64,000 bases of DNA from Oceanicella sp. SM1341 (GTDB lineage: Bacteria; Pseudomonadota; Alphaproteobacteria; Rhodobacterales; Rhodobacteraceae), in the NCBI RefSeq assembly GCF_003448965.1, contig NZ_QRGC01000011.1, positions 62,001-126,000 on the forward strand. The letters are read 5' to 3'. The notes under the pieces are model-generated. The model worked only from the letters and a program-made list of their open reading frames with translations. It had not been told where the DNA came from and ran no database searches. Shown here in pieces: positions 16,158-31,114 of the stretch. How positions within the stretch are numbered: the first letter of the stretch is position 1; every line of letters starts with the position of its first letter. Position numbers and translations under genes: made by a program.

Positions 16158-17129
16158 ATGTCCAGATCGCACACCTCCGCCCGCCTGCCCCATACCGGTG
16201 GCGACGCGCTGTTCCTCACCGATGCCGGGCTGGAGACCTGGCTGATCTTCCAGCACGGCGTGCCGCTGCGCAGCTTCGCCGCCTTCGAGCTGCTGGAGAG
16301 CGATACCGGCCGCGCCGCCCTGCGGGCCTACTACCTGCCTTTCCTCGAGATGGCACGCGACACCGGCCACGGCTTCGTGCTCGAGACCCCCACCTGGCGC
16401 TCCGGCGCGGACTGGGGCGCCGAGCTGGGCTACTCCGCCGCCGCCCTCACCCGGATCAACCGCGACGCGGTGCGCTTCGTGACCGATCTCGCGCGCGAGG
16501 CCGCCCCCGGCGTGCCGGTGGTGATCTCCGGCAACATCGGCCCGCGCGGCGATGGCTACGACGCGGGCGCGCCGGTCACCGCCGAGGCGGCGGAGGACGC
16601 GCATGCCTTCCAGGTGGGCGTCTTCGCCACCACCGGGGTGGACATGGTCTCGGCCATCACCATCACCAGCGCGGCGGAGGCCACCGGCATCGCCCGCGCC
16701 GCCGGTCGTGCCGGGGTGCCCTGCGTGATCAGCTTCACGGTGGAGACCGATGGCCGCCTGCCCAGCGGTGAGGGGCTCGTGGCCGCCATCCGCGCGGTGG
16801 ACGCGGCCTGCGACGTGCCCCCGGCCTACTACATGGTCAACTGCGCCCACCCGGACCATTTCGCCGCCGTGCTCGACAGTGCGGGCGAGACCGCGGCACG
16901 CATCCGCGGCGTGCGGGCCAATGCCTCGCGCCTCAGCCACGCCGAGCTCGATTGCTGCGAGACCCTCGACCAGGGCGACCGGGCCGAGCTCGCCGATCTC
17001 TACGCGGGGCTGATGCTGCTGCTGCCGCGCCTGAGCGTGGTGGGCGGCTGCTGCGGCACCGACCATGACCATGTGCGCGAGATCGCCCGGGCCTGCCGGC
17101 GCGGTGCGCATGTCCACGCCCCGGCATGA
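16158..17129 (+). CDS. homocysteine S-methyltransferase family protein
   Basis: This 323-residue TIM-barrel enzyme of the MetH-N/BHMT/MmuM family transfers a methyl group from a donor such as S-methylmethionine or a betaine to a thiol, usually homocysteine. The zinc ligands are in the expected places: one cysteine in VNCAHP (about residue 227) and a pair in VVGGCCGTDHDHV (about 302). GISGNIGP-like and ETPTWR segments also fit. The start has AGGAG 12 bp upstream. The donor cannot be told from sequence, and no other methionine gene is adjacent. Confidence 0.83.
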   Translation: MSRSHTSARLPHTGGDALFLTDAGLETWLIFQHGVPLRSFAAFELLESDTGRAALRAYYLPFLEMARDTGHGFVLETPTWRSGADWGAELGYSAAALTRINRDAVRFVTDLAREAAPGVPVVISGNIGPRGDGYDAGAPVTAEAAEDAHAFQVGVFATTGVDMVSAITITSAAEATGIARAAGRAGVPCVISFTVETDGRLPSGEGLVAAIRAVDAACDVPPAYYMVNCAHPDHFAAVLDSAGETAARIRGVRANASRLSHAELDCCETLDQGDRAELADLYAGLMLLLPRLSVVGGCCGTDHDHVREIARACRRGAHVHAPA

Positions 17130-17592
17130 GGCGCCGCAGCCTGCGTCGGCTGCGCTGCCGGGGGCGGGTGACAGGCCCGCCCCGGCCACCGTGCCCGAAA
17201 CCGGTCCGTCACGGCGCGCCGCGCCCGGGCGCCCGGCGCCGTGCCTCGTGCAGGGCAGGGCAGGGCGCACGCCCGAGGGCGTGCCTGCCCGGCCCATCGC
17301 CCTGTTCGACCCCGGCGCCGGGCGGCATGGCTGCATCCTTCCGCCGCGCCGCCACGAAGAAAGCCCGGCTCGCCGGGCCGCGCGGGCATGTCCGGCGCGG
17401 CGCTGCGGCCGGCGCCTGCGGGACCGGCCGTCCGCGCGGCCGGGCGCCGGGCCGCGGCTGCTTGCCGGCCGCCGCCGCTCCCCCGACCCCGGGCCGGGGG
17501 AGCGGTCTTCGGCCTGAAGACGAGAGATCGGCCTCCGGCCTGAAGGCGAGTGATCGGCCTCCGGCCTCGGGCCGGGTGATCGGCCTCCGGCC
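17130..17592. other. convergent intergenic region with terminator and tandem repeat
   Basis: This is 463 bp between the stops of two convergent genes. It holds a terminator-like hairpin just after the methyltransferase gene and a 26-bp tandem repeat at the right end (both listed). The middle (about 17190-17500) is very G+C-rich, and I see no gene in it. Confidence 0.5.
17161..17183 (+). terminator. hairpin after the homocysteine methyltransferase gene
   Basis: GGGGCGGG (17161-17168) and CCCGCCCC (17176-17183) form an 8-bp stem with a 7-base loop, extendable outward through CCGG pairs with one bulge. It lies 31 bp after the stop codon. Confidence 0.5.
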
Positions 17593-17630
17593 TCAGGCCG
17601 GGTAGTCGGCCTCCAGCCGGCCCAGCCCTG
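17502..17630. repeat. 26-bp tandem repeat spanning the end of the hydratase gene
   Basis: Three good copies run head to tail at 17528, 17554 and 17580, each opening with TCGGCCTCC(G)GCCT. Degenerate copies flank them at 17502 and 17606. The unit contains a GGCC-TCC-GGCC dyad. The third copy supplies the stop codon of the minus-strand hydratase gene (17593-17595), and the fourth lies inside its coding end. This suggests the array expanded into or out of the gene terminus. Confidence 0.82.
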
Positions 17631-18360
17631 CGATCTCGGCGCGCACCTTCGTGCCCGGCGCGATGAAGGGCATGCCGTTGAGCGAGCCGGAGATCACGAT
17701 CTGCCCCTCGCGCAGGCCGCCGCAATGGCTGCCGATGCCGCGCACCAGCGCACAGAACGTGGCCCAGGCATCGCCGCCCGGCACGGTGGCCGGGCCATCG
17801 AGAACGGTCTCGTCGCCCAGCTCCAGCCGCGCGGTGATGGCATCGAAGTCGAATTCCTGCCAGTCGGCCAGCGGCGTGCCGGTGACGAGCCCGCCGTTGA
17901 GCTGGTTGTCCGCGAGCTTGAGCAGCGGCGTGGCGGCATCGTGATCGGTGAGCCGGGTGTCGACGATCTCCAGCACCGGGATCAGCGCCACGCAGGCGCG
18001 GGCCTTCTCCTCCAGCTCCGGGTCATCCGCCGCGGGCAGCGGCGCGGTGACGAGGAAGCCGATCTCCAGCTCGATGGCGAGCTTGCCCGAGGGCGTGGGC
18101 GCCAGCACCGCGGGCGAGGGCTGCACCTCGGCGGCGAGAATGGGGGCGATCATCGGCGGCGCGCCCTCGATGCGCCCGGTCTTGAAGCCGCCCGCGGGGC
18201 CGAAGGCCTCCAGCACCCGGGCCTGCACGGCCAGCGCCTCGTCGCGGCTGGCGGGGGCGTCGCCGAAACTCTCCGGGCTGAGGCGGGTGCCGTCGCGGCG
18301 GGCGGCGATGAGGCGCTCGGCGATGGCGTCGGGCGAGAGGCGGGTGGTGTTCTGGGTCAC
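17593..18360 (-). CDS. 2-keto-4-pentenoate hydratase / fumarylacetoacetase-family protein
   Basis: This 255-residue protein resembles MhpD-type 2-oxopent-4-enoate hydratases and 4-oxalocrotonate decarboxylases. Family segments include an N-terminal helical part ([16 protein letters not shown]), a region around GGFKTGR, and the metal-binding acidic stretch [10 protein letters not shown] (about 94-103). C-terminally it has [23 protein letters not shown]. It would act on a 2-keto-4-enoate made in aromatic or similar catabolism, but no other genes of such a pathway are adjacent. The start is GTG 18360, with AGGAAACGGAGA upstream. The last codons lie in the 26-bp repeat. Confidence 0.75.
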   Translation of the reverse strand: MTQNTTRLSPDAIAERLIAARRDGTRLSPESFGDAPASRDEALAVQARVLEAFGPAGGFKTGRIEGAPPMIAPILAAEVQPSPAVLAPTPSGKLAIELEIGFLVTAPLPAADDPELEEKARACVALIPVLEIVDTRLTDHDAATPLLKLADNQLNGGLVTGTPLADWQEFDFDAITARLELGDETVLDGPATVPGGDAWATFCALVRGIGSHCGGLREGQIVISGSLNGMPFIAPGTKVRAEIAGLGRLEADYPA

Positions 18361-18758
18361 GCGGGGGTCTCCGTTTCCTGTCGGCTGCCACCGGCGTAGC
18401 AGGCGCGGGCGCGCGCCGCCAGCCCGCCGGAGGTGCAGGTGCACCGGACCGGCCCGCCGACGGCGCGCTGACCGTCCCCGGGGGGATGGAGCGCCGGGCG
18501 GCCGCCCCGCGCCCGGGGGCCCGAAGGCGTGCGGCCGCGGCGCATCCCCACCGCCCTGGAGGCGCCCCGCATGTCGCGGAGGGCTGTGCGGGCAAGGTGC
18601 CGCACGCCCGGCGTTTCGCGCGCGAAAGGGTGAGGGCGGGCGGATCGGCGCGAAGGCCACGCCGGCGGCCCGCGGGCACCGGGCCGCCCTGCGCGCGTTT
18701 GACGCCCCCGCCCGCCCGGCATATGGGAGGGGCGATTTCGCGGCCACAGGAGGCAGAC
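18361..18758. other. divergent intergenic region between hydratase and queF genes
   Basis: This 398-bp region is extremely G+C-rich. I see no gene and no riboswitch; in particular, no preQ1-like element stands out before queF. The only candidate signal is the queF promoter listed next. Confidence 0.5.
18699..18727 (+). promoter_or_regulatory. candidate queF promoter
   Basis: TTGACG at 18699-18704 matches five of six -35 positions. TATGGG at 18722-18727 is a weak -10 at 17-bp spacing. Transcription would start about 12 bp before the AGGAGG ribosome site of queF. Confidence 0.35.
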
Positions 18759-19220
18759 ATGACCGAGAAGGACATCTACGCGGGGCTCACCCAGCTCGGC
18801 GGCGCCACCGCGCTGCCCGCGAGCCCGGAGGAGGCCGTGCTCGAGCGCGTGCCCAACCCGCAGGCCGACACCGCCTATTGCGTGCGCTTCGCGGCCCCCG
18901 AGTTCACCTCGCTCTGCCCGATCACCGGCCAGCCCGACTTCGCCCACCTGGTGATCGACTACGTGCCGGGAGAGTGGCTGGTGGAGAGCAAGTCGCTCAA
19001 GCTCTACCTCGGGTCGTTCCGCAACCACGGCGCCTTCCACGAGGATTGCACCGTGTCCATCGGCCGGCGGCTGGTGGAGCTGCTCGCCCCCGCATGGCTG
19101 CGCATCGGCGGCTACTGGTATCCGCGCGGCGGCATCCCCATCGACGTGTTCTGGCAGACCGGCGCCGCGCCCGGGGGCGTGTGGATCCCCGAGCAGGGGG
19201 TGGCCCCCTACCGCGGGCGC

Positions 19221-19226
<6 letters not shown>
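18759..19226 (+). CDS. queF: NADPH-dependent 7-cyano-7-deazaguanine reductase
   Basis: This 155-residue unimodular QueF reduces preQ0 to preQ1 in queuosine tRNA modification. The catalytic cysteine lies in [16 protein letters not shown], with the conserved aspartate following. The QueF signature for NADPH binding is in [16 protein letters not shown], and FHEDC follows. Its length fits the short, single-domain type. An ideal AGGAGG ribosome site sits 6 bp before the ATG. The other queuosine genes are not in the window. It is convergent with bluB, and both stop codons lie in one hairpin. Confidence 0.93.
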
Positions 19227-25621
<6,395 letters not shown>

Positions 25622-25625
<4 letters not shown>

Positions 25626-26035
25626 GCGTGGTCGAGATCCGCGGGCGCTGCGTGGTGCCGGGCGTGGCCGAGGGCGCGGCCTTCGTCTCGCCCGAGACCA
25701 TCTCCGGCTGGGGCGGCATCGACAGCCGCACCGGCACCATCGTGGAGATGCGCCACCCGATGCGCGGGCAGAGTTTCGCCGGCAAGGTGCTGCTGTTTCC
25801 CGGCGCGAAGGGCTCGTCGGGCTACTCGCATTTCTTCCACCTGTGCCGGGTGAACGGCACCGCGCCCGTGGCCCAGCTCTTCACCCGGATGACCGCGAAG
25901 GCCGCCCTCGGCTGTGTCGTCACCCGTGTTCCGGCGATGACCGATTTCGACCGTGACCCCTTCGAGCTGATCCGCCCCGGCGACCATGTCCGCGTCGATG
26001 CCGACGCAGGCCTCGTCACCGTCACCCGGCCCTGA
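25622..26035 (+). CDS. aconitase X small (swivel) subunit
   Basis: This 137-residue DUF126 protein is the swivel subunit of aconitase X. The family core, including LLFPGAKGSSGYSHFF (about residues 59-74) with its conserved serine, is intact. It would assemble with the large subunit encoded just upstream to form the active dehydratase. The start is GTG 25622, overlapping the large-subunit stop by four bases. It ends the operon; a weak CGGGGTG/CACCCCG hairpin lies at 26219-26235. Confidence 0.86.
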
Positions 26036-26374
26036 ACGTCCGGGCCCGTGCCATCGCCGGCCTGACCCGCGGGTGGTGTTGGCCCCGACGTCGAGGCGTC
26101 TCGAACTGCTCCGCGACCCCCTCCGGGCCATCGTCCCGGAGCACTCCGCGCCGGCCCCCCGGCCCGACGGATGCCCGGGCCCCGGGTGGTCCGCACGCAT
26201 CTCCCCGTGACACCGGGTCGGGGTGGCGCACCCCGTGACCGGGACGCCGCCTCCCGCCTCGCCTCATCGCAGAGCCCACGGAGCCGCCGGGGCCGCGCCT
26301 CACGGGCGCGGCGAGCGCCGAGCGGGGGCTCGATGCCCCCCGAGGCGCTGACACCCCGCGAGCCGGCCGGGGGG
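26036..26374. other. intergenic region after the AcnX operon
   Basis: This is 339 bp between convergent genes. It contains a small hairpin (CGGGGTG-GCG-CACCCCG at 26219-26235) flanked by two imperfect copies of CCGTGAC-CGGG. I see no gene in it. Confidence 0.45.
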
Positions 26375-26950
26375 TCAGGGCGCGGGGCGGGCCATTGCGG
26401 CGCGGGTCTCGCGGTCGGCAATGGCGCGCAGTGCGGCGAGCAGGGGGTGGGCGTCGGTGCGTGCCCGGCCGTAGGGCAGGTTGAAGCCGAGGTCGAAGCC
26501 CGGCGGGTTCGCGCCCTTCGCGTGCTGCAGAACGGTCTCGATCTTGTCGAGCCCCTTGGCCAGCACCGCCTCCGGGGTGGCGGCGGCGTCATACTCGTCC
26601 TGCAGGGCGAGCAGGCGGGCGCGGATATCGGGCGGCAGCGGGGCGGCGAGGGCCTCGAGATCGGCCCGTTCGCGCGCCGCCTTGTCGGCATCGGGGCACT
26701 GCTCTGTGGCCGGAATGTCGCCGGAGACCGCCTCGCCGAGGTCGTGGAGGATGCACAGCTCGAGGAGGCGCAGCCGGTCGATGCCGGTGAACTCCTCCGC
26801 CAGCACGAGGGCGAGCAGGCACAGCCGCCAGCTGTGCTCGGCGGTGCTCTCGGGCCGGCCCTTCGCGCTGTGGCCGCTGCGCAGCGTGTCCTTCAGCGCC
26901 TCGGCGGACTGGATGAAGGCGGTGATGCCCTCAAGGCGTGCGGTGTCCAT
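26375..26950 (-). CDS. HD-domain phosphohydrolase (HDDC2/YfbR-like 5'-nucleotidase)
   Basis: This 191-residue metal-dependent phosphohydrolase has the HD signature in order: H in ESTAEHSWRLCLLAL (about residue 37), HD in LELCILHDLGEAVSGD (about 66), and a late DKIET aspartate (about 135). This pattern fits the HD_3 group, which includes 5'-deoxynucleotidases and the eukaryotic HDDC2. It would remove the phosphate from a nucleoside monophosphate, but the substrate is unproven. It is a single gene; its promoter region upstream holds the 28-bp repeat array. Confidence 0.8.
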   Translation of the reverse strand: MDTARLEGITAFIQSAEALKDTLRSGHSAKGRPESTAEHSWRLCLLALVLAEEFTGIDRLRLLELCILHDLGEAVSGDIPATEQCPDADKAARERADLEALAAPLPPDIRARLLALQDEYDAAATPEAVLAKGLDKIETVLQHAKGANPPGFDLGFNLPYGRARTDAHPLLAALRAIADRETRAAMARPAP

Positions 26951-27279
26951 CGCGTGTCCCTCCTGATGCGCGCGCAGGATAGCGCGGCCCGGCGCAGGGG
27001 GGCAGGCGCTGAATATCTTATGCAGGCCACGCCCGGGGGTTCCCGCAGACGTCGCGCGGACGCACGGGCCCGCGCGCGAATTTTCTGGACCGCGCAGCGT
27101 CGCGCATAGCTCCGGAACCGCATGACGTCGCGCCTGGCCTTGAGGCCGCACCCCGTCGAGCATAGCCCTGAAGGTGCGGGCCGTCGCGCATGGCCCTAAG
27201 GCCGCGCGCCGTCGCGCAGGTATTTAAGGCCGCACGCCGTCGCGTGGATCTTTAAGGCCGCGCGCGGTCGCGTGGATCT
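26951..27279. other. intergenic region largely made of a 28-bp repeat array
   Basis: This is 329 bp between two minus-strand genes. About 200 bp of it (27085 onward) is the tandem array listed next. The remaining part (26951-27084) is upstream of the HD-domain gene and has degenerate traces of the same period. I see no gene. Confidence 0.6.
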
Positions 27280-27308
27280 TTAAGGCCGCGCGCCGTCGCG
27301 CGCGAGGC
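27085..27308. repeat. 28-bp tandem repeat array, eight units, entering a regulator gene
   Basis: Eight head-to-tail 28-bp units start at 27085, 27113, 27141, 27169, 27197, 27225, 27253 and 27281. The best units read TAAGGCCGCGCGCCGTCGCG followed by an 8-base variable tail such as TGGATCTT. Similarity is highest at the right (27197-27300) and decays leftward. The last unit lies inside the XRE regulator gene, and the TTAA at the junction supplies its TAA stop. Units have no spacers, so this is a minisatellite, not a CRISPR. Confidence 0.9.
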
Positions 27309-27858
27309 GGGCGAAGCTGCCGTCGGAGAGGGCGAGGCGCGTGTAGCGGATCTCGCCTTCGCGGATCAGCATTTCCGGGTGCTCGACCCGGCCGGTGACG
27401 AGGGTGAACTCCTCGGCCAGCGGCGCGTACCAGCCCCGCTCGGCGAGCCCGGCCTCGCAGGCCACGATCTCGGGCGAGGCGAAGCGCCAGAGCGAGCGGC
27501 CGCGCAGGTCCGCCTCCGACACCCGCCAGTCCGCCACCCTTGCGGGCGAGGCGGCGAGCAGCCGGTGGGTGAGGTCGCAGACCAGGTGCACCGGCTCGGC
27601 CGCGCCGCGCACCAGCCCGAGCAGCGCGCGGTCGGAGGCCGAGGCGGGCCGGGCGCTGAGCAGGGCCCGCGCCAAGCCCAGGGCGCGGGACCCGGGGGTG
27701 AGCCGCCCGGCCTCCCAGCGCGAGAGGCCGGATTGCGACAGGCCGAGGTCCTCGGCCAGGGCGGCCTGTTTCACCCGGTTGAGCAGCCGCCAGCGCCGCA
27801 GGGCCCGGCCCAGGAGGGCGGCTTCGGGGAGGGCGGGCGTGTCGGTGTCGCTGCGCAT
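27280..27858 (-). CDS. XRE-family helix-turn-helix regulator with C-terminal sensor domain
   Basis: This 192-residue protein has an N-terminal XRE/Cro-type helix-turn-helix (LLGRALRRWRLLNRVKQAALAEDLGLSQSGLSRWEAG, about 15-51). A C-terminal domain (about 80-180) has a PAS-like pattern: VHLVCDLTHRLLAASPARVADW, GRSLWRF, EFTLVTGRVEH. It probably represses genes in response to a small ligand. The neighbouring TRAP/amidohydrolase cluster is a candidate target. The final residues (ARDGARP) and the stop codon are encoded by the first unit of the 28-bp repeat, so the original C-terminus may have been replaced. Confidence 0.75.
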   Translation of the reverse strand: MRSDTDTPALPEAALLGRALRRWRLLNRVKQAALAEDLGLSQSGLSRWEAGRLTPGSRALGLARALLSARPASASDRALLGLVRGAAEPVHLVCDLTHRLLAASPARVADWRVSEADLRGRSLWRFASPEIVACEAGLAERGWYAPLAEEFTLVTGRVEHPEMLIREGEIRYTRLALSDGSFARLARDGARP

Positions 27859-27940
27859 GGGGGAAGTCTAGCGCCGTGCGCCGCGCCGGAAAAGGCGCCC
27901 CGGCCCCGCGCCCGGCACGACCGGGGCGCCCACCCGCCCG

Positions 27941-27988
27941 CCCCGCCCCGCCCGCACCGGGCGCGGGGCCGGTGCGGGCGGGGCGGGG
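27941..27988 (-). terminator. very strong hairpin at the end of the TRAP operon
   Basis: CCCCGCCCCGCCCGCACCGG (27941-27960) and its exact reverse complement (27969-27988) form a perfect 20-bp stem with an 8-base loop, 2 bp after the dctM stop codon. There is no T-tract. It should block transcription from the TRAP operon into the XRE gene. Confidence 0.75.
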
Positions 27989-27990
27989 GG

Positions 27991-29310
27991 TCAGTTCATC
28001 GAGTTCGGCAGGAAGAGCGAGATCTCCGGGAAGCCGATCAGCAGCACCATGATGACCGCTTCGCAGGCGAGGAACCAGCCGATGCCGCGGAAGATGGTCT
28101 CGAGCGGCACCTTCTCGCCCACCACCGATTTCACCACGTAGGCGTTGAAGCCCACCGGCGGGGTGAGCAGGCCGATCTCGATGTATTTCACCACGATCAC
28201 GCCGAGCCAGATCTCGTCGAGCCCCAGCGCCTTGAACATCGGCTGCACGATGGGGAGGGTGAGCAGCAGCACGCCCAGCGGGTCGAGGAACATGCCCAGG
28301 ATGAGGTAGATGATCGACACCGCGACCACCAGCAGCACCGGGTCGAGCGCCCAGGAGCCGATGAGCCCGCCCATGATGCCGGGAATGCCGACCAGGGCGA
28401 GGAACTTGGTGAACATCACCGCGCCGTAGGCGACGAAGAAGAGCTGGGCGGAGGTCTTCACCGCCTCGAGCACGCTGTCGCGCAGCACCGCGAGGGTGAG
28501 GCGGCGCTGTGCCGCGGCCACCACGCAGGCGAGCAGCGCGCCGCCGGCCCCGGCCTCGGTGGGGGTGAAGACGCCGCCGTAGAGCCCGCCGATGATGCCG
28601 GCGATCAGCACCAGCAGCGGCCAGACCGGCCCGAGCGAGCGCCAGCGCTGGCGCCAGAGCTCGGCCCGGTCCATCTGCAGGGTGACGCGCGGGGCGATGG
28701 CGGGGTTCCACCAGGCGCGGCCGACGATCATCGCGGTGTAGACCGCCGCGGTGAGCAGCCCGGGCAGCACGCCCGCGATGAGCAGCTTGGTGATCGAGAC
28801 CTCGGCGAACACCCCGTAGATCACGAACATGATCGAGGGCGGGATGAGCGCGCCGAGCGTGCCGGCCGAGGCCACCACCCCGCAGGCGAGCGAGGGGGCG
28901 TAGCCCTGTTTCAGCATCTCCGGGATGGCGAGGCGGCTCATGGTGGCGGCCGTGGCGACGGAGGAGCCGGAGGCGGCGGCAAAGCCCGCCGAGGCCATGT
29001 TGGTGGCCACCGCCAGCCCCCCCGGCAGGCCGGAGAACCAGTAGCGCGCCGCGTTGAACAGCGCCGCCGAGATGCCGGTGTTGTGCGCCACCGCCCCCAT
29101 GAGGATGAACATCGGGATGGCCGAGAGCCCCCAGTTCGCCGCCACCTCGAAGGGGGTGTTCTGCATCACCCCGAAGGCCACGTTGATGTTGCGCTGCGCC
29201 CAGAGCCCGATGAAGGCCGCGACCCCGAGCGCCACGCCGATGGGCACCCGGATGGCGATCAGCACCAGCACGAGGCCGAGGATGGCGAAGCCGAGTTCCG
29301 CGCCGCTCAT
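27991..29310 (-). CDS. TRAP transporter large permease (DctM-like)
   Basis: This 439-residue membrane protein is the large, channel-forming TRAP subunit, which imports a carboxylate with a sodium gradient. It has about a dozen hydrophobic spans and family segments such as SAIPMFILMGAVAHNTGIS, ASAGFAAASGSSVATAATM, GTLGALIPPSIMFVIYG and GVFTPTEAGAGGA. I chose ATG 29310, which overlaps the stop of the small-permease gene. It works with DctQ-like and DctP-like partners encoded upstream in the same operon. The amidohydrolases transcribed from the other side suggest an aromatic or cyclic carboxylate as cargo; that is inferred. Confidence 0.87.
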   Translation of the reverse strand: MSGAELGFAILGLVLVLIAIRVPIGVALGVAAFIGLWAQRNINVAFGVMQNTPFEVAANWGLSAIPMFILMGAVAHNTGISAALFNAARYWFSGLPGGLAVATNMASAGFAAASGSSVATAATMSRLAIPEMLKQGYAPSLACGVVASAGTLGALIPPSIMFVIYGVFAEVSITKLLIAGVLPGLLTAAVYTAMIVGRAWWNPAIAPRVTLQMDRAELWRQRWRSLGPVWPLLVLIAGIIGGLYGGVFTPTEAGAGGALLACVVAAAQRRLTLAVLRDSVLEAVKTSAQLFFVAYGAVMFTKFLALVGIPGIMGGLIGSWALDPVLLVVAVSIIYLILGMFLDPLGVLLLTLPIVQPMFKALGLDEIWLGVIVVKYIEIGLLTPPVGFNAYVVKSVVGEKVPLETIFRGIGWFLACEAVIMVLLIGFPEISLFLPNSMN

Positions 29311-29930
29311 TCCGGCCGCTCCGGTGCGGTGGCGGGGCGGGCATCGGGGGCCGCCGCGGCATCTTCCTGCGCCTCCTCTTTCAGGGGCGCCTCCGCGCGC
29401 GGGGCGTCGCGGGCCGGGTCGTCGGCGTCGGCCATGTTGCGCGCCGCGGCGCGGGTGTCGCGCACGAGGTGGATGACGAGGTAGACCGCCATCAGCCCGA
29501 AGCCGATGGGCACCACCCAGCGCGAGGGCCAGACCTCGATGAAGCCGCCGCCGGCCTCGCGCGCCTCGCGCATCCCGGTCATCTCCACCGCCACGATCAC
29601 CGCCTGCCAGGTGAAGACGGTGACATAGACCACGCTCAGCACCGCGGCGAAGGCGTCCATCCACTTGCGCGGCCGCCAGGACATCCAGCCGGTGAACAGC
29701 TCCACGATGATATGCCCGCGCTCGCGGGTGATGAGCGCGAGCGGCAGGAAGGCGAGGGCGGCCATGTAATAGGCCGAGACGATCTCGATCGTGCCCACCA
29801 GCGGGCGGTGGAACACCGTGCGCCCGATCACGTCGGCGGAGACATGGAGCATCATCGCGAGGGTGAGCAGGGCGGCGACGAGGGTGAAGAGACCGGTGAT
29901 CCGGTCGAGCAGGTACCGAAGAGCGTGCAT
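29307..29930 (-). CDS. TRAP transporter small permease (DctQ-like)
   Basis: This 207-residue protein has the four membrane spans of DctQ (about residues 12-140) and the family segment VIGRTVFHRPLVGTIEIVSAYYMAALAFLPLA followed by RGHIIVELFTG. The C-terminal tail (about 160-207) is an unusual, charged Ala/Pro/Glu-rich extension. It bridges the binding protein and the large permease. I chose ATG 29930, spaced correctly from AAAGGG; a second ATG lies two codons upstream. It overlaps the large-permease gene by four bases. Confidence 0.84.
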   Translation of the reverse strand: MHALRYLLDRITGLFTLVAALLTLAMMLHVSADVIGRTVFHRPLVGTIEIVSAYYMAALAFLPLALITRERGHIIVELFTGWMSWRPRKWMDAFAAVLSVVYVTVFTWQAVIVAVEMTGMREAREAGGGFIEVWPSRWVVPIGFGLMAVYLVIHLVRDTRAAARNMADADDPARDAPRAEAPLKEEAQEDAAAAPDARPATAPERPE

Positions 29931-29972
29931 GCGCATCCCTTTCCGGGGTACGGGGGGGAGGAGGGAGGACGG

Positions 29973-29992
29973 GCCCCGCCCGGAGGCGGGGC
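29973..29992 (-). terminator. intercistronic hairpin after the TRAP binding-protein gene
   Basis: GCCCCGCC / GGCGGGGC form an 8-bp perfect stem with a 4-base loop between the dctP-like and dctQ-like genes. As in the two sugar ABC operons here, it directly follows the binding-protein gene and probably favours its expression over that of the permeases. Confidence 0.55.
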
Positions 29993-30001
29993 AGGGGGCG
30001 C

Positions 30002-31114
30002 TCAGAGCGCCTCGGCGTCGACCTTGTCGTAGATCTCGCGCTTCAGCGCGTCGCGGAACTTCGCGGGGTCCTCGCCCACTTCCTCGGCGGTGATCTTCTG
30101 CCATTTCGCGTAGGCGGCGAGGTAGTAGTCGAGCACCGCCTCGGGGTTCTCCACGCCGGCGGCCTTCGCGTTTGCCACGTTCTCGGCGTATTGCTGGGTG
30201 TCGCGCTCGGCCATCACCGGGGCGAACTCGGCCTCGGCATCGACGAAGGTGATGCCCTTCTCCCGCGCGGCGGCGATCACGTCGGCATCCTCGGCCATCT
30301 GGGCCTCGAAGGTCTCGCGCACCACGGCGTCGACCATGAGGTCGAGGTGGATGCGGCGCTGCTCGGGGGTGAAATCGTCCCAGACATCGCGGTTCACGTA
30401 CATCAGCACCGGGGGGCCGCCCATGCCCAGCGGCGCGTCGAGCACGGTGTCGACCACGTCCATGTAGCCGAAGCTGCGCAGCCATTGCACCGAGCCCAGC
30501 ACGCAGTCGAGCGCGCCGCGCTCGATGGCGGTGGTGGCCTCGTTCGGCGGCATGGCCACCGGGGTGGCGCCGGCGAGCTGCATGATGCCCACGCCGCCGC
30601 CGGAGGCGCGCACCTTGAGCCCCTTCACGTCGGCCAGCCCCTTCGGCTCGCCCCGGCACATCAGCAGGTAGGGCGAGACCGAGTAGCCGCCGAAACCCAC
30701 GGCGCCGGCATGCTCGAACTCCGCCCGGCACTGCGGGCAGCCCAGCATCAGCACCTCGTTCATCGCCGCGGTGGCGGCCATGATGTCGTCTCCGATCAGC
30801 GACTGGCTGAAGATCATGTTCATCGAGGGCAGCATCTTGGGCACGTAGGGCGCCATGGTGATGCCGGCGTCGATGAGGTTGGACTTCACCGCGTCGGGCG
30901 TGCCGGGGCCGTTTGCGAGCTGGGCGCCGGCGACCATCTTCCAGGCGATCTCGCCGCCCGTGGCCTCCTTTATGGCCTCGAAATAGGGCTCCATCGCCAC
31001 GGTGTTGGTGGCGTTGGTGGCGCTGAGCCAGGAGCCGAAGATCAGCTCCTTTCCCTGCGCCGCCCCCGCGAGCAGCGCCAGCGCGGCGGCACCGGTGAGC
31101 AGGTTGCGTATCAT
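30002..31114 (-). CDS. TRAP transporter solute-binding protein (DctP-like)
   Basis: This 370-residue periplasmic protein has a short signal peptide (about residues 1-21, ending GAAQG). The mature start KELIFGSWLSATNATNT is followed by DctP-family segments such as VKGLKVRASGGGVGIMQLAGATPVAMPPNEATTAIERGALDCV. The arginine in KVRASGG corresponds to the carboxylate-binding arginine of TRAP receptors, so an organic acid ligand is expected. A cysteine pair (GCPQC, about 126-130) is unusual. The ribosome site GGGAGGAAG is strong. It is the first gene of the TRAP operon. Confidence 0.87.
   Translation of the reverse strand: MIRNLLTGAAALALLAGAAQGKELIFGSWLSATNATNTVAMEPYFEAIKEATGGEIAWKMVAGAQLANGPGTPDAVKSNLIDAGITMAPYVPKMLPSMNMIFSQSLIGDDIMAATAAMNEVLMLGCPQCRAEFEHAGAVGFGGYSVSPYLLMCRGEPKGLADVKGLKVRASGGGVGIMQLAGATPVAMPPNEATTAIERGALDCVLGSVQWLRSFGYMDVVDTVLDAPLGMGGPPVLMYVNRDVWDDFTPEQRRIHLDLMVDAVVRETFEAQMAEDADVIAAAREKGITFVDAEAEFAPVMAERDTQQYAENVANAKAAGVENPEAVLDYYLAAYAKWQKITAEEVGEDPAKFRDALKREIYDKVDAEAL

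Noticed and set aside
27085-27308. CRISPR array
   Set aside because: The repeats are directly adjacent, with no unique spacers, and no cas genes are present; it is a tandem minisatellite.
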